A stretch of 64,000 bases of DNA, from positions 620,001 to 684,000 of the forward strand of contig JADJWD010000002.1 in the NCBI GenBank assembly GCA_016716535.1, in the 5' to 3' direction. The notes beneath the pieces are model-generated. The model worked only from the letters and a program-made list of their open reading frames with translations, did not search any database and was not told where the DNA came from. Made by a program: the position numbers and the translations under genes. How positions within the stretch are numbered: the stretch's first letter is position 1; every line of letters begins with the position of its first letter. The stretch is from Betaproteobacteria bacterium. GTDB taxonomy: Bacteria > Pseudomonadota > Gammaproteobacteria > Burkholderiales > Burkholderiaceae_C. Below are positions 37,451-45,703 of this stretch, piece after piece.

Positions 37451-38239
37451 GTGACGCAGATCCACCCCACGGCCCTCGTCGACCGCGGCGCCGAACTCGA
37501 CGCGACGGTCACCGTCGGCCCCTACACGATCATCGGCGCGGGTGTGCGCATCGCAGCCGGCACGACCGTCGGCGCGCACTGCGTCATCGAGGGCCCGACG
37601 ACGATCGGCCGCGACAACCGCATCTTCAGCCACGCCGCGCTCGGCGCCGCGCCGCAGGACAAGAAGTACGCCGGCGAGCCGACCGAGCTTTCGATCGGTG
37701 ACCGCAACACGATCCGCGAGTTCTGCACGTTCAACCGCGGCACGGCGCAGGACGTGGGTGTGACGCGTATCGGCGACGACAACTGGGTGATGGCCTACGT
37801 GCACATCGCGCACGACTGCCAGGTCGGCAGCCAGACGATCCTCGCCAACAACGCGACGCTCGCCGGCCACGTGCATGTCGGCGACTGGGTCATCGTCGGC
37901 GGCCTCACCGGCATCCACCAGTTCTGCAAGGTCGGCGCGCACGCGATGACCGGCTTCCAGAGCCACGTCTCGCAGGACGTGCCGCCGTTCATGATGGTCT
38001 CGGGCAATCCGCTCGCGGTGCACGGCTTCAACGTCGAAGGGCTGCGCCGGCGCGGTTTCTCGCGCGAGCGCATCGCGCTGGTCAAGCAGGTGCACAAGCT
38101 GCTGTACCGCGACGGCCTCACGCTCGAAGCGGCGCGCGACGCGATCGCCGCGCTTGCCGGCACCGTCGAAGGCGGCGACGCCGACGTGCGGCTCGTGCTC
38201 GACTTCCTCGCTGCCAGCAAGCGCGGCATCGCGCGCTGA
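37451..38239 (+). CDS. lpxA: UDP-N-acetylglucosamine O-acyltransferase
   Basis: 262 residues. First step of lipid A synthesis. Hexapeptide left-handed helix from IHPTALVDRGAEL to about residue 185, with the catalytic His in MAYVHIAHDCQVG (about 125) and GGLTGIHQFCKVG. A C-terminal helical domain (RRRGFSRERIALVKQVHKLL) follows. The GTG start at 37451 gives the standard MTQIHPTA N-terminus. It follows fabZ after 39 bp and is followed by lpxB. Confidence 0.97.
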   Translation: MTQIHPTALVDRGAELDATVTVGPYTIIGAGVRIAAGTTVGAHCVIEGPTTIGRDNRIFSHAALGAAPQDKKYAGEPTELSIGDRNTIREFCTFNRGTAQDVGVTRIGDDNWVMAYVHIAHDCQVGSQTILANNATLAGHVHVGDWVIVGGLTGIHQFCKVGAHAMTGFQSHVSQDVPPFMMVSGNPLAVHGFNVEGLRRRGFSRERIALVKQVHKLLYRDGLTLEAARDAIAALAGTVEGGDADVRLVLDFLAASKRGIAR

Positions 38240-38249
38240 GACACCCCGC

Positions 38250-39401
38250 ATGCGGTTGGCAATGGTCGCCGGCGAAGCCTCGGGCGACCTGCTTGCCGGC
38301 CTCTTGCTCGGCGGCTTGAAGCAGCGCTGGCCGGCGCTCGCCGCCGCCGGCATCGGCGGCCCGCGCATGGCCGAGCAGGGCTTCGAGGCCTGGTGGCCGA
38401 GCGACAAGCTTGCGGTGCACGGCTACGCCGAGGCGCTGCGCCACTACCGCGAGATCGCCGGCATCCGCAATGCACTCGCCGCGCGGCTGCTGGGTGCAAC
38501 GGGCGACGAACGGCCCGCGGCCTTCATCGGCGTCGATGCGCCCGACTTCAACCTCGGCCTCGAGCAGCGGCTGAAGGCCGCCGGCACGAAGACCGTGCAC
38601 TTCGTCTGCCCGTCGATCTGGGCCTGGCGCGGCGGCCGCGCGCGCAAGCTTGCGGCGAGTTGCGACCACGTGCTGTGCCTGTTCCCGTTCGAGCCGGCGC
38701 TGCTGCGCGAGCACGGCGTCGCCGCCACCTACGTCGGCCATCCGCTGGCCGACACGATCCCGCTCGTGCCGCCGCGTGCGGCCAGCCGCGCCGCGCTGGG
38801 CCTGGGGGCCGACGACGTCGTCGTCGCGCTGCTGCCCGGCAGCCGGCGCGGCGAGGTCCGCCACATCGCGCCGCCGTTCCTGCGCGCCGCGGCGCTGTTG
38901 CACCGGCAGCGGCCCGCATTGCGCTTCGTGCTGCCGGTGGCGCCGGGGCTCGATGCGCTGCTCACGCCGATGCTCGCCGAGCACGCGAGCGGCGTGCCGA
39001 TCCAGCTGATGACCGGCCAATCGAACGCGTCGCACGCCGCACTCGCCGCCTGCGACGTGACGCTGATCGCCAGCGGCACGGCCACGCTCGAAGCGGCACT
39101 GTTCAAGCGGCCGATGGTCATCGGCTACGCGATGCACCCTTTGAGCTGGGCGATCATGAAGCGCATGCGCTACCAGCCGTGGGTCGGCCTGCCGAACATC
39201 CTGCTGCGGGACTTCGTCGTGCCCGAGCTGCTGCAGCACGACTGCCGCGCCGAGCCGCTGGCCGCCGCGTTGGCGCGCTGGCTCGACGACGACGCCGCCC
39301 GCGCGGCGCTCGCCACGCGCTTCGAGGCGCTGCACCACGAACTGCGCCGCGACACCGCGCGCGCTGCCGCCGATGCCATCGCGCAGGTCCTTCAGGCTTG
39401 A
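38250..39401 (+). CDS. lpxB: Lipid-A-disaccharide synthase
   Basis: A 383-residue GT19 glycosyltransferase joining UDP-diacylglucosamine and lipid X into the lipid A disaccharide on the inner membrane surface. MVAGEASGDLLAG, the PSIWAWRGGRARKLA segment, LLPGSRRGEVRH and the sugar-nucleotide motif ASGTATLEAALF are intact. ATG 38250 lies 10 bp after lpxA. The 3' end overlaps rnhB by 29 bp. Confidence 0.96.
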   Translation: MRLAMVAGEASGDLLAGLLLGGLKQRWPALAAAGIGGPRMAEQGFEAWWPSDKLAVHGYAEALRHYREIAGIRNALAARLLGATGDERPAAFIGVDAPDFNLGLEQRLKAAGTKTVHFVCPSIWAWRGGRARKLAASCDHVLCLFPFEPALLREHGVAATYVGHPLADTIPLVPPRAASRAALGLGADDVVVALLPGSRRGEVRHIAPPFLRAAALLHRQRPALRFVLPVAPGLDALLTPMLAEHASGVPIQLMTGQSNASHAALAACDVTLIASGTATLEAALFKRPMVIGYAMHPLSWAIMKRMRYQPWVGLPNILLRDFVVPELLQHDCRAEPLAAALARWLDDDAARAALATRFEALHHELRRDTARAAADAIAQVLQA

Positions 39402-40074
39402 GACGCTCGGCCCCGGCTGGGAGCGCCCGGGCCTCGTCGCCGGCGTCGACGAGGCCGGCCGCGGGCCGCTGGCCGGGCCGGTCGTCGCCGCCGCGGTGAT
39501 CCTCGACCCGCAGCGGCCGATCAAGGGCCTGGCGGACTCGAAGGTGCTGACGGCGCGCCGGCGCGAGCGCCTCTTCGACGAGGTGCTGGCGCGTGCGTTG
39601 TGCGTATGCATTGCCGAGGCGAGCGTCGAGGAGATCGACCGCCTGAACATCCTCGGCGCGACGCTGCTCGCGATGCAGCGCGCCGTGGCGGGCCTGCGCC
39701 TGACGCCGCACCGCGTTGTCATCGACGGCAACCGCGCGCCGCTGCTGCCGATGCCCGCCGCCGCAGTGGTGAAGGGCGACGCGAAGGTGGCTGCGGTGTC
39801 GGCGGCGTCGATCCTCGCCAAGGTGCGGCGCGATCGGCTTTGCACGACGCTGCACGAGAGCTGGCCGGCCTACGGCTTCGACGGCCACAAGGGCTACGCC
39901 ACCGCGTTGCACCTGAAGGCGCTGCGCGAGCACGGCGCCTGCCCGGCACATAGGCGCAGCTTCGCGCCGGTGCGTGCGGCGTGCGGCGGTGAGTTGGCGT
40001 TCGAAGCGATGGCGGCCGTGAAGGCTTCGGAGCCCGCCGAGGCTGCCGAGGCTTTCGAAGCCTCCGAAGGCTGA
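39373..40074 (+). CDS. rnhB: Ribonuclease HII
   Basis: 233 residues. Removes ribonucleotides from DNA-RNA hybrids and single misincorporated ribonucleotides. The catalytic carboxylates are visible in GVDEAGRGPLAGPV (DE), VVIDGNRAP (D) and the later HESWPAYGFDGHKGY region. KGDAKVAAVSAASILAK is conserved. The start lies inside lpxB, and no in-frame start near the lpxB stop fits better. The C-terminal 25 residues are an Ala/Glu-rich tail (KASEPAEAAEAFEAS) not found in most homologues. Confidence 0.95.
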   Translation: MPSRRSFRLETLGPGWERPGLVAGVDEAGRGPLAGPVVAAAVILDPQRPIKGLADSKVLTARRRERLFDEVLARALCVCIAEASVEEIDRLNILGATLLAMQRAVAGLRLTPHRVVIDGNRAPLLPMPAAAVVKGDAKVAAVSAASILAKVRRDRLCTTLHESWPAYGFDGHKGYATALHLKALREHGACPAHRRSFAPVRAACGGELAFEAMAAVKASEPAEAAEAFEASEG

Positions 40075-40088
40075 GAGGGCCACCGGGC

Positions 40089-40877
40089 ATGCCGCCCAGC
40101 GCCGTGCAAGTGATCCGCTCGCGCAGCAACCCGCTGCTCGTGCAGCTGCGCCAGCTCGCGCAGGAGGCCGGCGCCTACCGCCGCGCCGGCACGCTGTGGC
40201 TCGAGGGCGACCACCTGTGCCGCGCCGCGCTGGCGCGCGGCTGGGTGCCGCAGCAGGTGGTGTTCGACGAGCGTGCGCTCGACGAGCCGGCGCTGCAGGT
40301 GCTGGCGCACGCCGCGGCGCGCGTCGTCGTGCTGCCGGGCCCGCTCTTCGCGTCGATCTCGACGCTCGAGTCGCCGGCCGGCGTCGGCTGGCTTGTCGAC
40401 CTGCCGGCGCCGGCCGAGATCGACCCGCTTAGCGCGACGCTCGTGCTCGACCGCGTGCAGGACGCCGGTAACGTCGGCAGCATATTGCGCAGCGCCGCCG
40501 CGTTCGGCGTGCGCCAGGTGCTGGCGCTGAAGGGCACGGCGAGCCTGTGGGCGCCGAAGGTGCTGCGCGCCGGCATGGGCGCGCACTTCGGCCTGGCGCT
40601 GCGCGAAGGGCTCGAGGTCGACGCGCTCGGCGCGCTGCGCGTGCCACTGGTGGCTACCGATTCACACGCGGCGGCGGCGCTGCCCGAGGCCGACCTGCCC
40701 GACCCTTGCGCGTGGGTGCTGGGGCACGAAGGGCAGGGCATCGCCGCCGAACTGCGCGCGCTCGCCGCGCTCGAGGTGCGCATCCCGCAGCCCGGCGGCG
40801 AGGAGTCGCTGAACGTCGCGGCGGCGGCGGCGGTGTGCCTGTACGAGTCGATGCGCCGGCGCGGCGCCGGCGCCTGA
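40089..40877 (+). CDS. SpoU/TrmH-family RNA 2'-O-methyltransferase
   Basis: 262 residues. An N-terminal substrate-binding domain (NPLLVQLRQLAQEAGAYRR) is followed by a SPOUT methyltransferase domain with the three motifs LVLDRVQDAGNVGSILRSAAAFG, WVLGHEGQGIAAEL and IPQPGGEESLNVAAAAAVCLYE. This is a knotted SAM-binding fold that methylates ribose 2'-OH in rRNA or tRNA. The target nucleotide cannot be deduced. It is last in the lpx operon, 14 bp after rnhB, and converges with ppsR. Confidence 0.92.
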   Translation: MPPSAVQVIRSRSNPLLVQLRQLAQEAGAYRRAGTLWLEGDHLCRAALARGWVPQQVVFDERALDEPALQVLAHAAARVVVLPGPLFASISTLESPAGVGWLVDLPAPAEIDPLSATLVLDRVQDAGNVGSILRSAAAFGVRQVLALKGTASLWAPKVLRAGMGAHFGLALREGLEVDALGALRVPLVATDSHAAAALPEADLPDPCAWVLGHEGQGIAAELRALAALEVRIPQPGGEESLNVAAAAAVCLYESMRRRGAGA

Positions 40878-40890
40878 TCGGCCAGCCGGT

Positions 40891-41715
40891 TCAGTACACC
40901 AGCCGGTCGGGCCGCAAGTCGCGCAGGATCGTCGTCGCGATCTCCTCGATCGACTTGTGCGTGCTGCTGAGCCAGTTGATGCTCTCGCGCCGCATCATCG
41001 CCTCGGCTTCCTTGACCTCGTAGCGGCAGTTCTCGAGCGAGGCATAGCGGCTGCCCGGGCGCCGCTCGTGGCGGATCTGCGCCAGCCGCTCGGGGTCGAT
41101 CGTCAGGCCGAAGCACTTGCGCTTGTACGGCGCCAGCGCCGAGGGCAGGCGGCCGCGCTCGAAGTCCTCGGGGATCAGCGGGTAGTTGGCGGCCTTGATG
41201 CCGTGCTGCATCGCCAGGTACAGCGACGTCGGCGTCTTGCCGCTGCGGCTGACGCCGACCAGCACCACGTCGGCCGACGCCAGGTTGCGCGCGCTCTGCC
41301 CGTCGTCGTGCGCGAGGCTGAAGTTGATCGCCTCGATGCGGTCGTGGTACTCGCGGCTCGCGCTCACGTCGGAGAAGCGGCCGATGCGGTGGTTGCTCTT
41401 GACGCCGAGTTCGTCTTCCAGCGGCTCGACGAACGTGCGGAACATGTCGAGCACCAGCGCGTGGGCCTCGCCGCCGGTGACGATGTCGCGCACCGCGTCG
41501 TTGACCAGCGTGATGAAGACGATCGGGCGGCGCCCTTCGTGTTCGGCGACGGCGTTGATCTCGGCCACCACCGCCAGCGCCTTGTCGACGCTGTCGATGA
41601 AGGGCCGCCGCACGTGCCGCGGCTTGCCCTCGAACTGCGCGAGGATGCTGTTGCCGAACGTCTCGGCGGTGATGCCGGTGCCGTCCGAGACAAAGAACAC
41701 GGTTCGTTCGGGCAT
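40891..41715 (-). CDS. ppsR: PEP synthetase regulatory kinase/phosphotransferase (PSRP)
   Basis: A 274-residue DUF299 protein that inactivates PEP synthase by ADP-dependent phosphorylation of a threonine and reactivates it by phosphorolysis. The P-loop GVSRSGKT (154-161) and the N-terminal FFVSDGTGITAETFGNSIL are hallmarks. It is divergent from its substrate gene ppsA across a 218-bp control region, which supports the assignment. Confidence 0.96.
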   Translation of the reverse strand: MPERTVFFVSDGTGITAETFGNSILAQFEGKPRHVRRPFIDSVDKALAVVAEINAVAEHEGRRPIVFITLVNDAVRDIVTGGEAHALVLDMFRTFVEPLEDELGVKSNHRIGRFSDVSASREYHDRIEAINFSLAHDDGQSARNLASADVVLVGVSRSGKTPTSLYLAMQHGIKAANYPLIPEDFERGRLPSALAPYKRKCFGLTIDPERLAQIRHERRPGSRYASLENCRYEVKEAEAMMRRESINWLSSTHKSIEEIATTILRDLRPDRLVY

Positions 41716-41759
41716 GACGTGGGGTTTGCCTCGGCATCGGGGGGTGCCGACGGCGGCTC

Positions 41760-41784
41760 ATCATAGGAGCAATCTCCTTAGAAT
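41760..41784. promoter_or_regulatory. Back-to-back promoters of ppsR and ppsA with a central palindrome
   Basis: Minus-strand TATGAT (41760-41765) would serve ppsR and plus-strand TAGAAT (41779-41784) ppsA. Between them AGGAG-CAAT-CTCCT (41765-41778) is a perfect inverted repeat. A second inverted repeat, CGTTC-GCAA-GAACG, follows at 41785-41798. One regulator bound here could control both genes. The ppsA leader would be about 140 nt and contains no clear open frame. Confidence 0.5.
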
Positions 41785-41933
41785 CGTTCGCAAGAACGCC
41801 GCAGCGCCCCCCGACCCGTGAACCTGCCCGGTCCAGAACGCCAACACCAAGCCACCGGCACGCCAGGTCGCGTCGTGCGGGGTCCGGTCGCGCATGCGGA
41901 AGCAACCGTTTTCCCTCATCACGGAGCTTTCCC

Positions 41934-44363
41934 ATGTCCCACGCTGCCGCACGGCCCGCCCTGGCGACCGCCCTGGTCGTCCCGTTCGAACAACTGAGGA
42001 TGACCGACGTCGAGGTGGTCGGCGGCAAGAACGCCAGCCTCGGCGAGATGATCAGCCAGCTCGACGCCAGCGGCGTGCGCGTGCCCGGCGGCTTCGCGAC
42101 GACGGCGCTCGCGTACCGGCAGTTCCTCGCGCACGGCGGGCTCGGCGAGCGCATCCAGCGCAAGCTCGACGCGCTCGATGTCGACGACGTGCGTGCGCTC
42201 GCCGAAGCCGGCGCGCAGATCCGCGCCTGGGTCGGCGACACGCCGTTCCCGCCGGCACTCGAAGCGGCGATCCGCGAGCACTACGCGCGGCTGGTCGTCG
42301 AGCACCCCGACGTGAGCTTCGCGGTGCGCAGCTCGGCCACCGCCGAGGACCTGCCCGACGCGTCGTTCGCCGGCCAGCAGGAGACCTTCCTCAACGTGCA
42401 CGGCATCGACGAGGTGCTGGCGCGCGTGAAGGAGGTGTTCGCGTCGCTGTACAACGACCGCGCGATCAGCTACCGCGTGCACAAGGGCTTCGCGCACGGC
42501 GACGTGGCCCTGTCGGCGGGCGTGCAGCGCATGGTGCGCTCCGACCTCGGCGCCGCCGGCGTGATGTTCACGATCGACACCGAGTCGGGCTTCGACCAGG
42601 TGGTGTTCATCACCTCGAGCTACGGCCTGGGCGAGACGGTGGTGCAGGGCGCCGTCAACCCCGACGAGTTCTACGTGCACAAGCCGACGCTCGCCGCCGG
42701 CCGCATGCCGATCATCCGCCGCGCGCTCGGCTCGAAGCTGCAGCGCATGGAGTTCGCCGGCGCCGACGAGAAGGCGCGCACCGGCCGCCTCGTCAAGGTC
42801 GTCGACACGCCGCCCGAGCAGCGCAACCGCTACTCGCTGACCGATGCCGATGTCATCGAACTGGCGCGTTATGCGCTCGTCATCGAGAAGCACTACGGCC
42901 GGCCGATGGACATCGAGTGGGGCAAGGACGGCGAAGACGGCCTGCTCTACATCCTGCAGGCGCGCCCCGAGACGGTGAAGAGCCAGCACGGCCGCGTCGA
43001 GCAGCGCTTCAAGATCAAGGGCGACCACCGCAAGACCCCGGTGCTGGCCGAGGGCCGCGCGATCGGCCAGAAGGTCGGCACGGGCACCGTGCGGCTCGTG
43101 CGCAGCCCCACCGAGATGGAGCGCGTGCAGCCCGGCGACATCCTCGTCACCGACATGACCGACCCGAACTGGGAGCCGGTGATGAAGCGTGCCGCGGCCA
43201 TCGTCACCAACCGCGGCGGGCGCACCTGCCACGCGGCCATCATCGCGCGCGAGCTGGGCATCCCCGCCGTCGTCGGCTGCGGCGACGCCACCGAGCGCAT
43301 CGCCGAGGGCGCGCTCGTCACCGTCTCGTGCGCCGAGGGCGACACCGGCTTCGTCTACGACGGCCTGCTCGAGACCGAGATCACCGAGGTCAAGCGCGGC
43401 GAGATGCCGTACTGCCCGATCAAGATCATGATGAACGTCGGCAACCCGACGCTCGCCTTCGACTTCGCGCAGATCCCCAACTCCGGCGTCGGCCTGGCGC
43501 GGCTGGAGTTCATCATCAACAACAACATCGGCGTGCACCCGAAGGCGATCCTCGACTACCCGAACGTCGACCCCGAGCTGAAGAAGGCGGTCGAGTCGGT
43601 GGCCCGCGGCCATGCCGGCCCGCGCGCCTTCTACGTCGACAAGCTCGCCGAGGGCGTGGCGACGATCGCCGCGGCCTTCTGGCCGAAGCCGGTGATCGTG
43701 CGGCTGTCGGACTTCAAGAGCAACGAGTACAAGAAGCTGATCGGCGGCGCCCGCTACGAACCCGACGAAGAGAACCCGATGCTGGGCTTTCGCGGTGCCA
43801 GCCGCTACATCAGCGGCGAGTTCGGCGACGCCTTCGCGATGGAGTGCGAGGCGCTCAAGCGCGTGCGCAACGACATGGGCTTCACGAACGTCGAGATCAT
43901 GGTGCCGTTCGTGCGCACCGTGAAGCAGGCCGAGGCGGTGGTGCGCATGCTCGCCGAGCGGGGCCTGAAGCGCGGCGCGCCGGGCGAGCCGGGCGGCCTG
44001 CGGCTGATCATGATGTGCGAAGTGCCGAGCAACTCGATCCTCGCCGAGCAGTTCCTCGAACACTTCGACGGCATGTCGATCGGCTCCAACGACCTGACGC
44101 AGCTCACGCTCGGCCTGGACCGCGACAGCGGCCTCGAACAACTGGCGCACGACTTCGACGAACGCGACCCGGCGGTGAAGGCGCTGATCTCGCGCGCCAT
44201 CGCCGCCTGCCGCGCCACCGGCAAGTACGTCGGCATCTGCGGCCAGGGCCCGAGCGACCACGCCGACTTCGCCGACTGGCTGGCCAGCGAGGGCATCGTG
44301 TCGATCTCGCTGAACCCCGACACGGTGGTCGAGACCTGGGAGCGGCTGGCCAAGCGGCGTTGA
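41934..44363 (+). CDS. ppsA: Phosphoenolpyruvate synthase
   Basis: 809 residues. Converts pyruvate and ATP to PEP, AMP and phosphate for gluconeogenesis. An N-terminal ATP-grasp domain has VVGGKNASLGEM and AVRSSATAEDLPDASFAGQQET. The swivelling phosphohistidine domain has His433 in GGRTCHAAIIARELG, next to the Thr431 that PpsR-type enzymes modify. A C-terminal PEP-binding barrel ends with GSNDLTQLTLGLDRDSG. ATG 41934 has CACGGAG upstream. Growth on acetate or other gluconeogenic carbon would require it, which fits the nearby symporter island. Confidence 0.97.
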   Translation: MSHAAARPALATALVVPFEQLRMTDVEVVGGKNASLGEMISQLDASGVRVPGGFATTALAYRQFLAHGGLGERIQRKLDALDVDDVRALAEAGAQIRAWVGDTPFPPALEAAIREHYARLVVEHPDVSFAVRSSATAEDLPDASFAGQQETFLNVHGIDEVLARVKEVFASLYNDRAISYRVHKGFAHGDVALSAGVQRMVRSDLGAAGVMFTIDTESGFDQVVFITSSYGLGETVVQGAVNPDEFYVHKPTLAAGRMPIIRRALGSKLQRMEFAGADEKARTGRLVKVVDTPPEQRNRYSLTDADVIELARYALVIEKHYGRPMDIEWGKDGEDGLLYILQARPETVKSQHGRVEQRFKIKGDHRKTPVLAEGRAIGQKVGTGTVRLVRSPTEMERVQPGDILVTDMTDPNWEPVMKRAAAIVTNRGGRTCHAAIIARELGIPAVVGCGDATERIAEGALVTVSCAEGDTGFVYDGLLETEITEVKRGEMPYCPIKIMMNVGNPTLAFDFAQIPNSGVGLARLEFIINNNIGVHPKAILDYPNVDPELKKAVESVARGHAGPRAFYVDKLAEGVATIAAAFWPKPVIVRLSDFKSNEYKKLIGGARYEPDEENPMLGFRGASRYISGEFGDAFAMECEALKRVRNDMGFTNVEIMVPFVRTVKQAEAVVRMLAERGLKRGAPGEPGGLRLIMMCEVPSNSILAEQFLEHFDGMSIGSNDLTQLTLGLDRDSGLEQLAHDFDERDPAVKALISRAIAACRATGKYVGICGQGPSDHADFADWLASEGIVSISLNPDTVVETWERLAKRR

Positions 44364-44370
44364 AGCCGGG

Positions 44371-44847
44371 CTACTCGGCCATGTAGCGGCTGCGGAACGC
44401 CTGCGCCGCGCTGGCGCCGCGCACCTGGTAGATCAGCTGCGCGGCATGGTTCAGGAGCGGCCGCAACTCGGCCGCGTTGGCCGCGCGTTCCATCTTGATC
44501 GCCACCGACTCGGCCACCGGCCCGAGTTGGTCGTTGAGGAGGCGCACGATCTCGCGGCGCACGGCCAGGAAGTCGGCACCGGCCGGCTCGGGGGCGCTCG
44601 GGCGCGGCGCAGCGGTGGCGCGCGGCGCAGGCCGTGGCTCGACCGTGGCGATGGCCTCGATGAAGCCGCCTTCGAGCAGCAGCTGCAGGTTCTCGTCGAG
44701 GCCCTGGCTGACGAGCGTGCGCAGCTCATCGAGCGTGCGCCTGCCGTCCAGCAGGATCAGCGTGCTGCGCAGACGCGGCGGCAACCGGAACGCACGCGTC
44801 TCGATCTCGGTCACGCCTTTGGAGGTCTTGCAGTAGGTGGTGGCCAT
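44371..44847 (-). CDS. Conserved protein of unknown function, 158 residues
   Basis: I do not recognise a named family. Residues 1-65 look folded (YCKTSKGVTEIETRAFRLP, STLILLDGRRTLDEL, LLLEGGFIEAI), with a helix-strand pattern reminiscent of a winged-helix end. Then comes a Pro/Ala-rich linker (about 70-92) and a helical C-terminal domain (about 93-158: REIVRLLNDQLGPVAESVAIKMERA). There is no signal or membrane segment. It converges with ppsA, 7 bp from its stop, and lies upstream of a minus-strand exonuclease gene, 141 bp away. GC and codon use match the neighbours. Confidence 0.75.
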   Translation of the reverse strand: MATTYCKTSKGVTEIETRAFRLPPRLRSTLILLDGRRTLDELRTLVSQGLDENLQLLLEGGFIEAIATVEPRPAPRATAAPRPSAPEPAGADFLAVRREIVRLLNDQLGPVAESVAIKMERAANAAELRPLLNHAAQLIYQVRGASAAQAFRSRYMAE

Positions 44848-44988
44848 CCCCGCCGTTTCCGGACCGCTCGCGCGCCGGCCGACTATGCGGCGCGCCGAGG
44901 TACGTTGTGGATGCTAGCCCAGGCCGACCAAAAGAACGGTCCTCCGCACCACCCTTGGGCGAGTGGGTCGGGGCCGCTACGCAAACGG

Positions 44989-45639
44989 CTACCCTGGCTT
45001 CAGCCAGCGGCGCTGCGCCGCCAGCTCGACCAGGCCCCTGAAGCCAGCCCCGGCATGCTGCGCGACGATCGCCGGCCACAGCCGCAGCATCAACTCGGCG
45101 GTGGCCAGCGTGTCGGCGGCGGCCTGATGGCGCACGGCGACCTCGATCGCGAAGTGCGACAACCACTCGTCGAGCGACTTGGCGGCCACGTCGGGCCGTG
45201 CGACCTCGGCCACCGGCGCCAGGTCGACCCACGGCCCGCGCAGCGCCGGCAGCGACGCGCTTCGCAGCGCGCGGCGGATCATCGTCTCGTCGAAGGCGGC
45301 GTGAAACGCGATCAGCGGCGACGCGCCGGCCCAGTCGGAGAAAGCGGCCAGCCCCTCGCGTGGCGCGACACCCGCGCGCTGCGCGCCGACGCCGATGCCG
45401 TGAATCAGGATGTTCGGCTTGTCCAGCGGCGCGCTCTCGTCCTGGCGCAGCACGACCTCGAAGCTGTCGCCGAGTTCGATGCGCGGCACGGCCTCGCCGC
45501 CCGGCCATCGCACCGCGATCGCGGCGATCGCGAGCAGGCGGTCGTGCGCGGCGTCCAGGCCACTCGCCTCGACATCGAGCACGACCCAGCGCGCCTCGTC
45601 GAAGGGCGCGGCGCGCGTGAACCACGACCTCAGGCCCAT
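44989..45639 (-). CDS. DnaQ-like DEDDh 3'-5' exonuclease
   Basis: 216 residues. The DEDDh active site is intact: Asp22 and Glu24 in LDVEASGL, Asp in FHAAFDETMI (about 117), and His/Asp in RHQAAADTL near residue 175 (His at i, Asp at i+5). It is a stand-alone exonuclease domain with no polymerase or other domain. The neighbouring cNMP/CBS/DUF294 gene lies upstream on the same strand, 64 bp away. An exonuclease of this type next to a DUF294 protein recurs in pseudomonads, from memory near PA3232-PA3233. Substrate is unknown. Confidence 0.88.
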   Translation of the reverse strand: MGLRSWFTRAAPFDEARWVVLDVEASGLDAAHDRLLAIAAIAVRWPGGEAVPRIELGDSFEVVLRQDESAPLDKPNILIHGIGVGAQRAGVAPREGLAAFSDWAGASPLIAFHAAFDETMIRRALRSASLPALRGPWVDLAPVAEVARPDVAAKSLDEWLSHFAIEVAVRHQAAADTLATAELMLRLWPAIVAQHAGAGFRGLVELAAQRRWLKPG

Positions 45640-45703
45640 CGGCCGGCCTTTTCCTTCTGTGCAGTGCGCCGCGGTCCAGGCACAACCGAGCAGCCGCGCG
45701 CGC

